From an uncultured Rhodospirillaceae bacterium (GTDB lineage: Bacteria > Pseudomonadota > Alphaproteobacteria > Thalassobaculales > Thalassobaculaceae): a stretch of 8,512 bases of DNA. The stretch spans positions 1-8,512 of the forward strand of contig CALAHL010000153.1 in the NCBI GenBank assembly GCA_937891725.1, in the 5' to 3' direction. Both the position numbers and the translations under genes were made by a program. Shown here piece after piece: positions 1-7,152 of this stretch (position 1 is the first letter of the stretch; every line of letters starts with the position of its first letter). Below the pieces are notes generated by a model that saw only the letters and a list, made by a program, of their open reading frames with translations, made no database searches and was not told where the DNA came from.

Positions 1-16
1 GGGCGAGGATGTCTGA
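1..16 (+). CDS. Possible 3' end of upstream gene (addB?), overlapping addA
   Basis: The reading frame starting at base 2 runs through four sense codons to a TGA at 14-16, which would overlap the addA start (ATG at 9) by eight bases. In alphaproteobacteria addB commonly lies directly before addA, so this could be the last residues of AddB. The sequence shows only the stop codon and an open frame. A second frame also stops close by, at 34-36, so the choice of frame is uncertain and the identity is inferred from gene order alone. Confidence 0.3.
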
Positions 17-3000
17 CGTGCTACCGGGCGACCTGAACGATCCGCGCACGGTGCAGCGCATGGCGTCCGACACCGGTCATTCGGTATGGGTGGCGGCCTC
101 TGCCGGCTCCGGCAAGACCAAGGTTCTGACCGACCGCATTTTGAATCTTCTGCTCGACCGGGTGGCGCCGGAACGGTTGCTGTGTCTGACCTTCACGAAG
201 GCGGCCGCCGCTGAAATGTCGGTCCGGCTGTCGGGTGAGCTGTCGCGCTGGACGGTGCTGGAGGAAGCAAAGCTCCGAGTCAAACTGGACGATCTGCGTG
301 GCCGCACCGCCACCATGGATGAGGTCTCTGAAGCCCGTCGGCTGTTCGCCAAGGTCCTGGACGCGCCGGGTGGCCTCAAAATTTCGACCATCCACGCCTT
401 CTGCCAATCTTTGTTGAGACGGTTTCCGATCGAAGCCGGTGTGTCCCCGCATTTCGATCTCGCCGACGACCGGACCACCATCGAGCTGCTGACCAACGCC
501 CGGCTCACCGTGCTCGCCCATGCCAGATACGGCGACGACGAGGAGCTGGCCGACGCCCTGTCGATCATGATCCGGACGCTGTCCGACCAGGGCTTCGAGG
601 ACATCTTGAAGGTTGCGGTAGCGGATCGCGGCAAGCTGGATGCAGCGCGGACCAAGGCCGGAGGCACCGGCGCCCTGATCTCGGAAATGTATCGCCGGGT
701 CGGCGTCGATCCGTCCGAGACCGACGATGACCTTCTCCTCAATGCCAGCCAGGAGGATGCGTTCGACGGCCCGGCCCTGCGCGCGGCGATTTCCGCCCTT
801 GAAGCCGGCGGCAAAGAAGACCAGCGTCGCGCGGATGGAATGGCGTCCTGGCTCGGGGAAGTCGACGCCGTCACCCGTGCCGGCCTCTGGCCGGTTTGGC
901 GCAAACAGTTCCTGACCGGCGACGGCGGGATTCGCGCGCGGCTTGCCGCCAAAAAAGTGTCGGAGGCAGACCCTCAGATCCTTGAGGCGTTGGTCCTTGA
1001 GGCAGGACGGGTTCTTCAGATCGAAGCCCGCCGCCGCACCCTGGCGCTCGCGCACCGCACCGCCGCCCTGATCCGAATCGCGACCGCCGTGCTCGTCCGA
1101 TACACCGAGGAGAAACGCCGGCGGGGTCTGCTCGACTACGACGACCTGGTGCGCAAGGCCGGCGAACTGCTGGCACGCGGTGGGGTCGCCGACTGGGTCC
1201 TGTTCAAGCTGGACGGCGGCCTGGACCACATCCTGATCGATGAGGCGCAGGACACCGCACCGTCCCAATGGGCCGTTATCCGGGCCTTGGCCGAGGAGTT
1301 CTTCACCGGCGACAGCGCGCATGAGGACCGGACACCGGAGATCGAACGCACGGTTTTCGCGGTCGGCGACATCAAGCAGTCGATCTACAGCTTCCAAGGC
1401 GCGGACCCCGCCGGCTTCACCGCCAGCCGGGCTGCGTTCGCCAAGCGCGCCGAAGACGCACAGCGGACCTTCAAATCGGTCCCGATGGAGGTCTCGTTCC
1501 GGTCCACCGATGCGGTGCTGAATGCCGTCGACGCGGTGTTCAACCGGGATCCGGGCCGGATCGGGGTGGCGGAACCCAATCCGATCCCGCCCGATCGCGG
1601 CGGCGGAGGCTGGCAAAGCATCGCGCATTTCGCGCATCGCAAGGGCATGTCCGGTCGGGTTGAGGTCTGGCCTTTGGTCGGACCGGTTGAAACCGAAGAG
1701 ATCGACGGGTGGGCGCCGCCAATCACAAGGCGTGGCGGAGACGATCCGGCAGCCCGGCTCGCCCGCCTCTTGGCCGATCGGATCGAGGGTTGGATCGGAC
1801 AAGACACACTGCCCGCGCGTGGCCGCCCGGTCCGGGCCGGAGACATCATGGTACTGGTCCGCCGCCGCGACCGTCTGGTCGGCGAGCTGGTCCGGGCGTT
1901 GAAGCAAAAAGGCGTGCCGGTGGCGGGGGTCGACCGGTTGGTGCTCTCGAACCAGATGGCGGTGCAGGATCTGCTGGCGCTCGGCCGTGTGCTACTCCTG
2001 CCGGAGGACGACCTGACCCTGGCCGGGGTGCTGAAAAGCCCCCTGTTCGGTCTGTCAGAGGAGGAGCTGTTCGATCTCACGTGGAGCCGACCGAACCCGC
2101 GGCTGTGGCACAGTCTGCAGACCAAAGCGGAGACGGACCCGCGCCTCGCCGGGATTGTCGCCCAGCTGCGGGCCTTGATGGCCGCCGCCGATTATCTGGC
2201 ACCCTATGAGCTGTTTCAGATGATCCTGAACCAGACTGCGGAAAATGCCGGCGGCCGAAAGGCCCTTGTCGCACGCCTGGGCGAGGAAGCCGAGGAGGCA
2301 ATCGACGAGATCCTGGCTCAGGCCCTGATTTATGAATCCACCCACACGCCGTCGCTTCAGGGCTTTCTGCATTGGCTGGGCGGCTCGGAATTCGAGGTGA
2401 AGCGCGAACTCGACGGCGCGCCGGTCGACCAGGTGCGGATCATGACGGTGCACGGCTCCAAAGGCCTGCAGGCCCCGATCGTCATCCTGCCCGACACCAC
2501 ACGGCCGCCACAGGTACGGGACAGTCTTCTGTGGGATCAAGATTTGGACACGCCCGAGATGGCGCGCATTCCGATCCCGCTTTGGTCCTCGGGCGCGAAA
2601 CAGGACGAAACCCTGGCCGCCGCCGCCCGGGCCGAGGTCAAGAGCAAGGCCGAGCAGGAATACCGACGTTTGCTCTACGTGGCGATGACGCGCGCGGAGG
2701 ATCGTCTGGTTGTCTGTGGCTGGCACGGCAAACAAGGACCCAGACCGGAAGCCTGGCATCCGATGGTCCGCGAGGCCCTGGCGGACACCGCTGGTCCACT
2801 TACTGTCCCTGGGCTGGAAGAGGCCGGTGACGGTTTGCTGGTGGAGACCGAACAGGCGGCAGACCCGAAGCTGGAGGATCCCCGTGCCGCCGCCACCGCG
2901 GACGACGTCACGCCGCCCGCATGGCTACACCGGATGGCCCCGGCCGAGCCGGTGCCGCCGCGCCCGCTCGCACCCGTGCGAGGAGAGGATGAGGACCCGC

Positions 3001-3527
3001 CGGTCCTGTCGCCGATGGCGGAGCGGGTTCGGTTCGCGCGCGGCACCCTGCTGCACCGGCTGCTTCAAATCCTTCCTGAGGTCGCGCCGGGCGAACGGGA
3101 AGCCGCGGGACGCCGGTTCCTCTCCCGCCCAACCCACGATCTGTCCGAGCCGGATATCGAGACCTGGCTCGCCGAAGCGCTCTCGGTTCTGAGCCATCCG
3201 GAGTTCGGGGAGGTGTTCGCCCCGGGCTCCAGAGCGGAGGTTCCGATCATCGGGGTGGTCGGGGATGTCGTCGTGTCGCGGCGGATCGATCGGCTTCGCG
3301 TGACGGATACCGAGGTTCTTATTGTCGACTATAAGACCAATCGGCCTGCTCCGACCTCAATTGATGATGTTTCGGAAACATACACCGCCCAGCTCGCCGA
3401 TTACCGTCATTTGCTGGAGAAGGTCTATCCCAATCAACGGGTTCGCTGCGCCCTGCTCTGGACCGACGGGCCGCATTTGATGGAGGTTCCCCAAGAGATG
3501 TTGGATCAGGCGCGCGGTCCCGCTTGA
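9..3527 (+). CDS. addA: Double-strand break repair helicase-nuclease AddA (alphaproteobacterial type)
   Basis: AddA is the UvrD-like helicase and nuclease subunit of cytoplasmic AddAB, which resects double-strand DNA ends for RecA loading and is the counterpart of RecBCD. The 1172-residue protein has all expected motifs: Walker A AASAGSGKT (29-37), motif Ia LTFTKAAAAEM (60-70), Walker B DEAQDT (411-416), motif III VGDIKQSIYSFQGADP (452-467), motif IV VSFRS (495-499), motif V TVHGSKG (813-819) and motif VI YRRLLYVAMTRAED (885-898). The C-terminal RecB-type nuclease domain keeps H1016, D1094, D1107-Y-K1109 and the QLADY motif (1128-1132), so it should be active in both functions. The length is normal for the family. 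The ATG at 9 is chosen because the Walker A motif follows at the usual distance. A GAGG abuts the ATG with no spacing, so initiation probably relies on coupling to the upstream gene. A near miss would be another UvrD-family helicase, but the nuclease domain argues against that. Confidence 0.97.
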   Translation: MSDVLPGDLNDPRTVQRMASDTGHSVWVAASAGSGKTKVLTDRILNLLLDRVAPERLLCLTFTKAAAAEMSVRLSGELSRWTVLEEAKLRVKLDDLRGRTATMDEVSEARRLFAKVLDAPGGLKISTIHAFCQSLLRRFPIEAGVSPHFDLADDRTTIELLTNARLTVLAHARYGDDEELADALSIMIRTLSDQGFEDILKVAVADRGKLDAARTKAGGTGALISEMYRRVGVDPSETDDDLLLNASQEDAFDGPALRAAISALEAGGKEDQRRADGMASWLGEVDAVTRAGLWPVWRKQFLTGDGGIRARLAAKKVSEADPQILEALVLEAGRVLQIEARRRTLALAHRTAALIRIATAVLVRYTEEKRRRGLLDYDDLVRKAGELLARGGVADWVLFKLDGGLDHILIDEAQDTAPSQWAVIRALAEEFFTGDSAHEDRTPEIERTVFAVGDIKQSIYSFQGADPAGFTASRAAFAKRAEDAQRTFKSVPMEVSFRSTDAVLNAVDAVFNRDPGRIGVAEPNPIPPDRGGGGWQSIAHFAHRKGMSGRVEVWPLVGPVETEEIDGWAPPITRRGGDDPAARLARLLADRIEGWIGQDTLPARGRPVRAGDIMVLVRRRDRLVGELVRALKQKGVPVAGVDRLVLSNQMAVQDLLALGRVLLLPEDDLTLAGVLKSPLFGLSEEELFDLTWSRPNPRLWHSLQTKAETDPRLAGIVAQLRALMAAADYLAPYELFQMILNQTAENAGGRKALVARLGEEAEEAIDEILAQALIYESTHTPSLQGFLHWLGGSEFEVKRELDGAPVDQVRIMTVHGSKGLQAPIVILPDTTRPPQVRDSLLWDQDLDTPEMARIPIPLWSSGAKQDETLAAAARAEVKSKAEQEYRRLLYVAMTRAEDRLVVCGWHGKQGPRPEAWHPMVREALADTAGPLTVPGLEEAGDGLLVETEQAADPKLEDPRAAATADDVTPPAWLHRMAPAEPVPPRPLAPVRGEDEDPPVLSPMAERVRFARGTLLHRLLQILPEVAPGEREAAGRRFLSRPTHDLSEPDIETWLAEALSVLSHPEFGEVFAPGSRAEVPIIGVVGDVVVSRRIDRLRVTDTEVLIVDYKTNRPAPTSIDDVSETYTAQLADYRHLLEKVYPNQRVRCALLWTDGPHLMEVPQEMLDQARGPA

Positions 3528-3539
3528 CCGCGGCTGATA

Positions 3540-3563
3540 CGCTTCCTACCTTCCCTGGAAGCG
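3540..3563 (+). other. Hairpin in the addA-trxA gap
   Basis: Bases 3540-3546 (CGCTTCC) pair perfectly with 3557-3563 (GGAAGCG), giving a 7-bp stem with a 10-base loop, 12 bases after the addA stop and 35 bases before the trxA start. No T-run follows, so it is not a standard intrinsic terminator. It could be a weak attenuator, an RNA-processing or stability element between the two genes, or chance. I saw no convincing promoter for trxA in this gap. Confidence 0.35.
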
Positions 3564-3585
3564 AGCACAAGTGCTGCACAAATAA

Positions 3586-3592
3586 GTGAGGA
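3586..3592 (+). promoter_or_regulatory. Ribosome binding site of trxA
   Basis: GTGAGGA lies six bases before the ATG at 3599. It is a good Shine-Dalgarno match at normal spacing and supports that start, giving trxA its own initiation site independent of addA. Confidence 0.75.
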
Positions 3593-3598
3593 TACGTC

Positions 3599-3919
3599 AT
3601 GGCTACGGTCAAGATTTCTGATTCATCGTTTGACGAGGACGTACTCAAGTCCAGCAAACCGGTTATTGTGGATTTCTGGGCCGAATGGTGCGGCCCCTGC
3701 AAAATGATAGCGCCCGCGCTCGAGGAAATCTCGAATGAGATGTCCGATCAAGTGACGGTCGCCAAACTGAATATCGATGACAATCCTGGAACACCTTCGA
3801 ATTACGGAGTCCGTGGAATTCCAACGTTGATCATGTTCAAGGATGGACAGGCAGTTGCGCAGAAGATTGGCGCTCTGCCGAAATCCGAACTGAAGCGTTG
3901 GGTCGAAGACGCCATTTAG
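3599..3919 (+). CDS. trxA: Thioredoxin 1
   Basis: TrxA is a small cytoplasmic dithiol-disulfide oxidoreductase that reduces protein disulfides, for example in ribonucleotide reductase, and is itself recharged by thioredoxin reductase. The 106-residue protein is full length for a single-domain thioredoxin. It carries the redox motif W-C-G-P-C (30-34, cysteines 31 and 34) followed by K35, the buried aspartate D25 in VDFWAEW, and the cis-proline P75 in VRGIPT (71-76). There is no signal peptide or membrane segment. It follows addA on the same strand after 71 bases and is closed by a strong terminator, so it is either the last gene of the addA unit or has an unseen promoter. By hand count its GC content is about 51 percent, against about 65 percent in sampled parts of the neighbours. 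This may reflect codon choice for high expression, because the protein is otherwise typical. Confidence 0.97.
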   Translation: MATVKISDSSFDEDVLKSSKPVIVDFWAEWCGPCKMIAPALEEISNEMSDQVTVAKLNIDDNPGTPSNYGVRGIPTLIMFKDGQAVAQKIGALPKSELKRWVEDAI

Positions 3920-3930
3920 CCCAGACCCAA

Positions 3931-3946
3931 GCGGGGTTCAGCCCGC
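3931..3946. other. Small GC hairpin behind trxA
   Basis: GCGGG (3931-3935) can pair with CCCGC (3942-3946) around a 6-base loop, 11 bases after the trxA stop. No T-run follows on either strand. It may add stability to the 3' end of the trxA or folC transcript, or be chance in GC-rich DNA. Confidence 0.3.
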
Positions 3947-3954
3947 ACTCTACT

Positions 3955-4014
3955 AAGGCCCCGCGGGTAAATGCGTGCCAGCAACTAGGGTCCCGTTGCG
4001 GCGGGGCCTTTTTT
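3955..4014 (+). terminator. Intrinsic terminator of trxA, in the convergent gap with folC
   Basis: AAGGCCCCGC (3955-3964) pairs perfectly with GCGGGGCCTT (4001-4010), and the T-run occupies 4009-4014. The 36-base interior is long, but it holds a second hairpin, GCAAC (3981-3985) with GTTGC (3995-3999), which would bring the arms of the outer stem together. It starts 35 bases after the trxA stop. Its far edge is 12 bases beyond the folC stop on the other strand. Read from the minus strand the stem is the same, but it is followed only by TT and then AGTAG, so termination of the folC transcript here would be weaker. Confidence 0.85.
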
Positions 4015-4026
4015 GTGGGCTGACGC

Positions 4027-5319
4027 CTATCCGTTTTCGCGCAGAACCGTGCCCGCGAGATAGAGCGAGCCGCCGATCAGGACGCGCCCCAATGCCAGCG
4101 GATCGGCCAATGCGGAGTCCAAGGCATCCGCGACGCTCTCGGCGATGGCAGCCTCGAGACCCACGGAACGGGCCGCCTCGGCCAGATCCTGGGCGCTCAG
4201 GGCGTTTGGCTCCCCCGGAATGGCGACGGTCAGGACCAGGTCGACCACATCCTTGAACGGGCGCAGGTAGTCCCCAGGCTCCTTGCTGTTCAGCATTCCC
4301 AGAATCAGCACGATCCGACCTTCATCATCGGCCTTCCAATCGGCCAGATGGGCTGCGATGACCAGACCTGCGTCCGCGTTGTGCCCACCATCAAGCCAGA
4401 GCGACCATCCGTCCGGCATGCGCTCAACCAACGGGCCGTGCGAGAGCCGCTGAAGCCGGGCCGGCCAGCGGACGCTGAGAAGCCCCTGTGCCCAATGGTC
4501 CGTCTTATTCGGAACCAATGGCGCGATCACCGAGGCCACCGCCACGGCGGTCGCCGCATTCGCGCTCTGGTGCGCACCCGGCAATGCCGGGATCGGGAGC
4601 CTGTACGTTGTCTCACCCAGCCGAACGTCCAGATGATCGGCGTGCCGTTGTGCGGCGAATTCGGCGGTCCATCGGATCATCGGCGCCCCGATCGCGCGCG
4701 CGCGTTCCTCGATCACCGCGCGGGCCGTATGGCCTTGTGGGCCGATCACAGCCGGAACCAGCGGACGTAAAATACCCGCCTTCTCGAAGGCTATTTTCTG
4801 GATGGTATCCCCCAGAAAGCTCATATGATCCATTGAGACCGGGGTTATCACGCTGGCGATCTGGGCGTTCACCACATTGGTGGTGTCGAGCCGCCCGCCC
4901 AGCCCGACCTCAAGCAACAGGACGTCTGCCGGTATCCGCGCAAAAGCGAGCAGGGCCGCAGCGGTTGTGATTTCAAACAATGTAATCGGGCGACCGGCAT
5001 TCACCTGCTCACACTCTTCAAGCACCTCGGTGAAGGCCGCGTCGGAGATCTCCGATCCGGCCAGAACCACGCGCTCGTTGAACCTGACCAGATGGGGCGA
5101 GGTATAAACGTGGACCCGGTGACCGGCCGCCTCCAGGATCGCCCGCAGATAGGCCACCACCGAGCCTTTTCCGTTCGTCCCGGCCACATGGACGACCGGT
5201 GGCAACCGACGCTCCGGATTGCCCAGATCATCCAGAAGCTCTTGAATGCGATCCAAGGAAAGGTCGATCGCCTTTGGATGAAGGCTGCTCAACCGCTCAA
5301 GGATCGTGTCCGGGGTCAT
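4027..5319 (-). CDS. folC: Bifunctional folylpolyglutamate synthase / dihydrofolate synthase
   Basis: FolC is a cytoplasmic Mur-ligase-family ATP-dependent enzyme. It adds glutamate to dihydropteroate to make dihydrofolate, and it lengthens the glutamate tail of folates. The 430-residue protein is of normal length. The N-terminal ATPase domain has the P-loop HVAGTNGKGS (44-53), SPHLVRFNERV (74-84), LEVGLGGRLDTTN (136-148) and DHMSFLGDTIQKIAFEKAG (164-182). GAHQSANA (248-255) and WPARLQ (285-290) follow, then the C-terminal glutamate-ligase domain with LDGGHN (309-314) and GSLYLAG (417-423). Both activities are usual in bacterial FolC but cannot be separated by eye. The ATG at 5319 is 9 bases after the accD stop. 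The only Shine-Dalgarno-like AAGG (5334-5337) is 14 bases away inside the accD end, so translation probably depends on coupling to accD. It is the last gene of the trpB-trpA-accD-folC run and ends with TAG facing trxA. Confidence 0.96.
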   Translation of the reverse strand: MTPDTILERLSSLHPKAIDLSLDRIQELLDDLGNPERRLPPVVHVAGTNGKGSVVAYLRAILEAAGHRVHVYTSPHLVRFNERVVLAGSEISDAAFTEVLEECEQVNAGRPITLFEITTAAALLAFARIPADVLLLEVGLGGRLDTTNVVNAQIASVITPVSMDHMSFLGDTIQKIAFEKAGILRPLVPAVIGPQGHTARAVIEERARAIGAPMIRWTAEFAAQRHADHLDVRLGETTYRLPIPALPGAHQSANAATAVAVASVIAPLVPNKTDHWAQGLLSVRWPARLQRLSHGPLVERMPDGWSLWLDGGHNADAGLVIAAHLADWKADDEGRIVLILGMLNSKEPGDYLRPFKDVVDLVLTVAIPGEPNALSAQDLAEAARSVGLEAAIAESVADALDSALADPLALGRVLIGGSLYLAGTVLRENG

Positions 5320-5328
5320 TCTGCAGAC

Positions 5329-6288
5329 TTACGCCTTGGGCTTTTCGGGCGCTTCGGTTTGGCTGTCGCCCTTGGCCGGGGCAGCAGGCGGGGAAACCGG
5401 CTTCTCGGCTGCCGGCTCAAGCTTGACCACGTCGGCTTTCGGCTCCGGGTGCATCAATAGCCCCAGCAGCCGCCCGAGCGTCTCCTTGAGCTTATGGCGA
5501 TGTACCACCGCGTCGACCATGCCGTGTTCCAGCAGATACTCCGCCTTCTGGAAACCTTCCGGCAGTTGCTCGCGAATGGTTTCCTGGATCACCCGCTGTC
5601 CGGCAAACCCGATGATCGCGCCAGGCTCGGAAATGTGAAGATCGCCCAACATAGCGAAGGACGCGGTGACACCACCGGTGGTCGGGTCGGTCAAAAGCAC
5701 GACGAAAGGCCGCCCTTTTTCCTTAAAGCGTTCCACCGCAGCGACCGAGCGCGGCATCTGCATCAACGACAGGATGCCTTCCTGCATCCGCGCGCCACCC
5801 GAGGACGGCACGATGATCAGGGCCGCGTCCTGGGTCTCCGCCAATTTGGCGGCCCGGACCAATCCTTCGCCGACGGAGCTGCCCATCGAGCCGCCCATGA
5901 AATCGAAATCGAACGCCGCGATCACCGCCGCATTGCCCTCGATCGTGCCGTGCGCGACCACGATCGCGTCATTTCTGCCGGTCTTGGATTGCGCATCCCG
6001 CAATCGGTCCGAATAGCGCTTCCGGTCCCGGAACTTGAGCGGATCGATGGTCGGTTTACCCAGTTCGATCGGCTCCACAACATTACCGTCGAACAGAAGC
6101 TTCAGCCGCTCCATTGGGGGCAGCCGCATGTGGTGGTCGCATTCCGAACAAACCCGATGATTGGCGGCCAGGTCGGCATGGAAGATCATCTGTCCGCAGG
6201 CCGGACATTTATGCCAGAGATTCTCCGGCATTTCCCGTCCGACCAGCGCCTGAATCTTCGGCAGAACCGCGTTTGTGAGCCAGTTCAT
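5329..6288 (-). CDS. accD: Acetyl-CoA carboxylase carboxyltransferase subunit beta
   Basis: AccD pairs with AccA to move the carboxyl group from biotin on AccB to acetyl-CoA, making malonyl-CoA in the first committed step of fatty acid synthesis. The 319-residue protein has the N-terminal zinc finger with C28, C31, C47 and C50 (CPAC...CSEC). The crotonase-like carboxyltransferase core follows, with MGGSMGSSVGEG (131-142), SSGGARMQEG (162-171), DPTTGGVTASFAMLGD (201-216) and EPGAIIGFAGQRVI (221-234). From about residue 281 the chain becomes a charged tail rich in Ala, Pro, Lys and Glu, probably disordered and not part of the catalytic core. Such tails vary between species. The start is fixed by a strong Shine-Dalgarno site six bases upstream. 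accA is not in the window. accD lies 21 bases after trpA and 9 bases before folC, a placement common in proteobacteria. Confidence 0.97.
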   Translation of the reverse strand: MNWLTNAVLPKIQALVGREMPENLWHKCPACGQMIFHADLAANHRVCSECDHHMRLPPMERLKLLFDGNVVEPIELGKPTIDPLKFRDRKRYSDRLRDAQSKTGRNDAIVVAHGTIEGNAAVIAAFDFDFMGGSMGSSVGEGLVRAAKLAETQDAALIIVPSSGGARMQEGILSLMQMPRSVAAVERFKEKGRPFVVLLTDPTTGGVTASFAMLGDLHISEPGAIIGFAGQRVIQETIREQLPEGFQKAEYLLEHGMVDAVVHRHKLKETLGRLLGLLMHPEPKADVVKLEPAAEKPVSPPAAPAKGDSQTEAPEKPKA

Positions 6289-6294
6289 CGGGTC

Positions 6295-6300
6295 TCTCCT
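6295..6300 (-). promoter_or_regulatory. Ribosome binding site of accD
   Basis: On the minus strand AGGAGA lies six bases before the accD ATG (6288), inside the 21-base gap after trpA. It is a near-consensus Shine-Dalgarno site that fixes the accD start and gives accD its own initiation signal within the shared transcript. Confidence 0.8.
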
Positions 6301-6309
6301 CGCTTCAGG

Positions 6310-7152
6310 TCAGGCGCGCGCGCCGCGCACACCGTCGGCCAGGCTCTTCACGAAGGCTAACGTATCCGGAACCGTCCGCGCGGTCGCCTTGCCGTCGGCA
6401 TCCAGGGACGTCTTGATTGTATCCACCACGGCCGATCCGACGATTGCTCCATCCGAGACCTTGGCCACCGCCGCCGCCTGAGCGGGCGTTTTGATTCCGA
6501 ACCCGACACAGACCGGCAGGTCGGTATGGCGCTTCAATCGCTCGACCGCCCGGGTGACGATCTCGACCGGGACGTCGACCGTACCGGTCACGCCGGTGAT
6601 CGAGACATAATAGACAAACCCGGCTGTGTGATTGAGCACGGTCGGAAGCCGAACATCGTCGGTCGTCGGCGTCGCAAGCCGGATGAACGCCAAACCCTTG
6701 CGGAGTGAGGGCAGACACAACTCGTCGTCTTCCTCCGGCGGCAGATCGACCACGATCATGCCGTCGACCCCGGCGGCTTTTGCATCGTCCAGGAAGCGCT
6801 CTACCCCGTAGCTGTAGATTGGATTGTAGTAGCCCATCAGGATAATCGGCGTGTCGGCATCGGTCTCCCGAAAGGCGCGGACCATTGCCAGCACCTTCGG
6901 CTGGGTCATCCCTGCTGCGAGCGCTCGCAGACCGGCGGCCTGAACCGCAGGTCCGTCCGCCATCGGATCGGTGAACGGCATGCCGAACTCGATCATGTCT
7001 GCGCCCGCCCCCGGCAGACCGTTCATCAGCGCCTGTCCGGTCTCAAGGTCGGGATCGCCCGCACTGATATAGACCCCCAAGGCGCCCCGCCCCTCGGCGG
7101 CGCAGGCGGCAAATCGGGCTTCGATACGGCCCGTTGAGTCAAAGCTCGTCAT
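6310..7152 (-). CDS. trpA: Tryptophan synthase alpha subunit
   Basis: TrpA cleaves indole-3-glycerol phosphate to indole and glyceraldehyde 3-phosphate and passes the indole through a tunnel to TrpB in the alpha2-beta2 complex. This is the last stage of tryptophan synthesis. The 280-residue TIM-barrel protein has the catalytic glutamate E55 and aspartate D66 in IEFGMPFTDPMADGP (54-68), spaced 11 residues apart as in the enteric enzyme (E49, D60). It also has MGYYNPIYSYG (106-116), VVDLPPEE (134-141), the phosphate-side loop SITGVTG (184-190) and GFGIKTPAQ further on. Its ATG shares one base with the trpB stop (TGATG at 7154-7150), and a GAAGGG site at 7162-7167 lies nine bases upstream inside trpB. 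Tight coupling that gives equal subunit amounts is therefore likely. The length and the catalytic residues are normal. Confidence 0.97.
   Translation of the reverse strand: MTSFDSTGRIEARFAACAAEGRGALGVYISAGDPDLETGQALMNGLPGAGADMIEFGMPFTDPMADGPAVQAAGLRALAAGMTQPKVLAMVRAFRETDADTPIILMGYYNPIYSYGVERFLDDAKAAGVDGMIVVDLPPEEDDELCLPSLRKGLAFIRLATPTTDDVRLPTVLNHTAGFVYYVSITGVTGTVDVPVEIVTRAVERLKRHTDLPVCVGFGIKTPAQAAAVAKVSDGAIVGSAVVDTIKTSLDADGKATARTVPDTLAFVKSLADGVRGARA

Noticed and set aside
21..1907. A 628-codon open frame on the minus strand opposite addA
   Set aside because: It lies wholly inside addA, whose protein carries every expected motif. Long antisense frames are common in GC-rich genes, and the translation shows no recognisable domain.
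5494..6360. A 288-codon open frame on the plus strand opposite accD
   Set aside because: It is a shadow of accD. It has no Shine-Dalgarno site of note and no recognisable motif.
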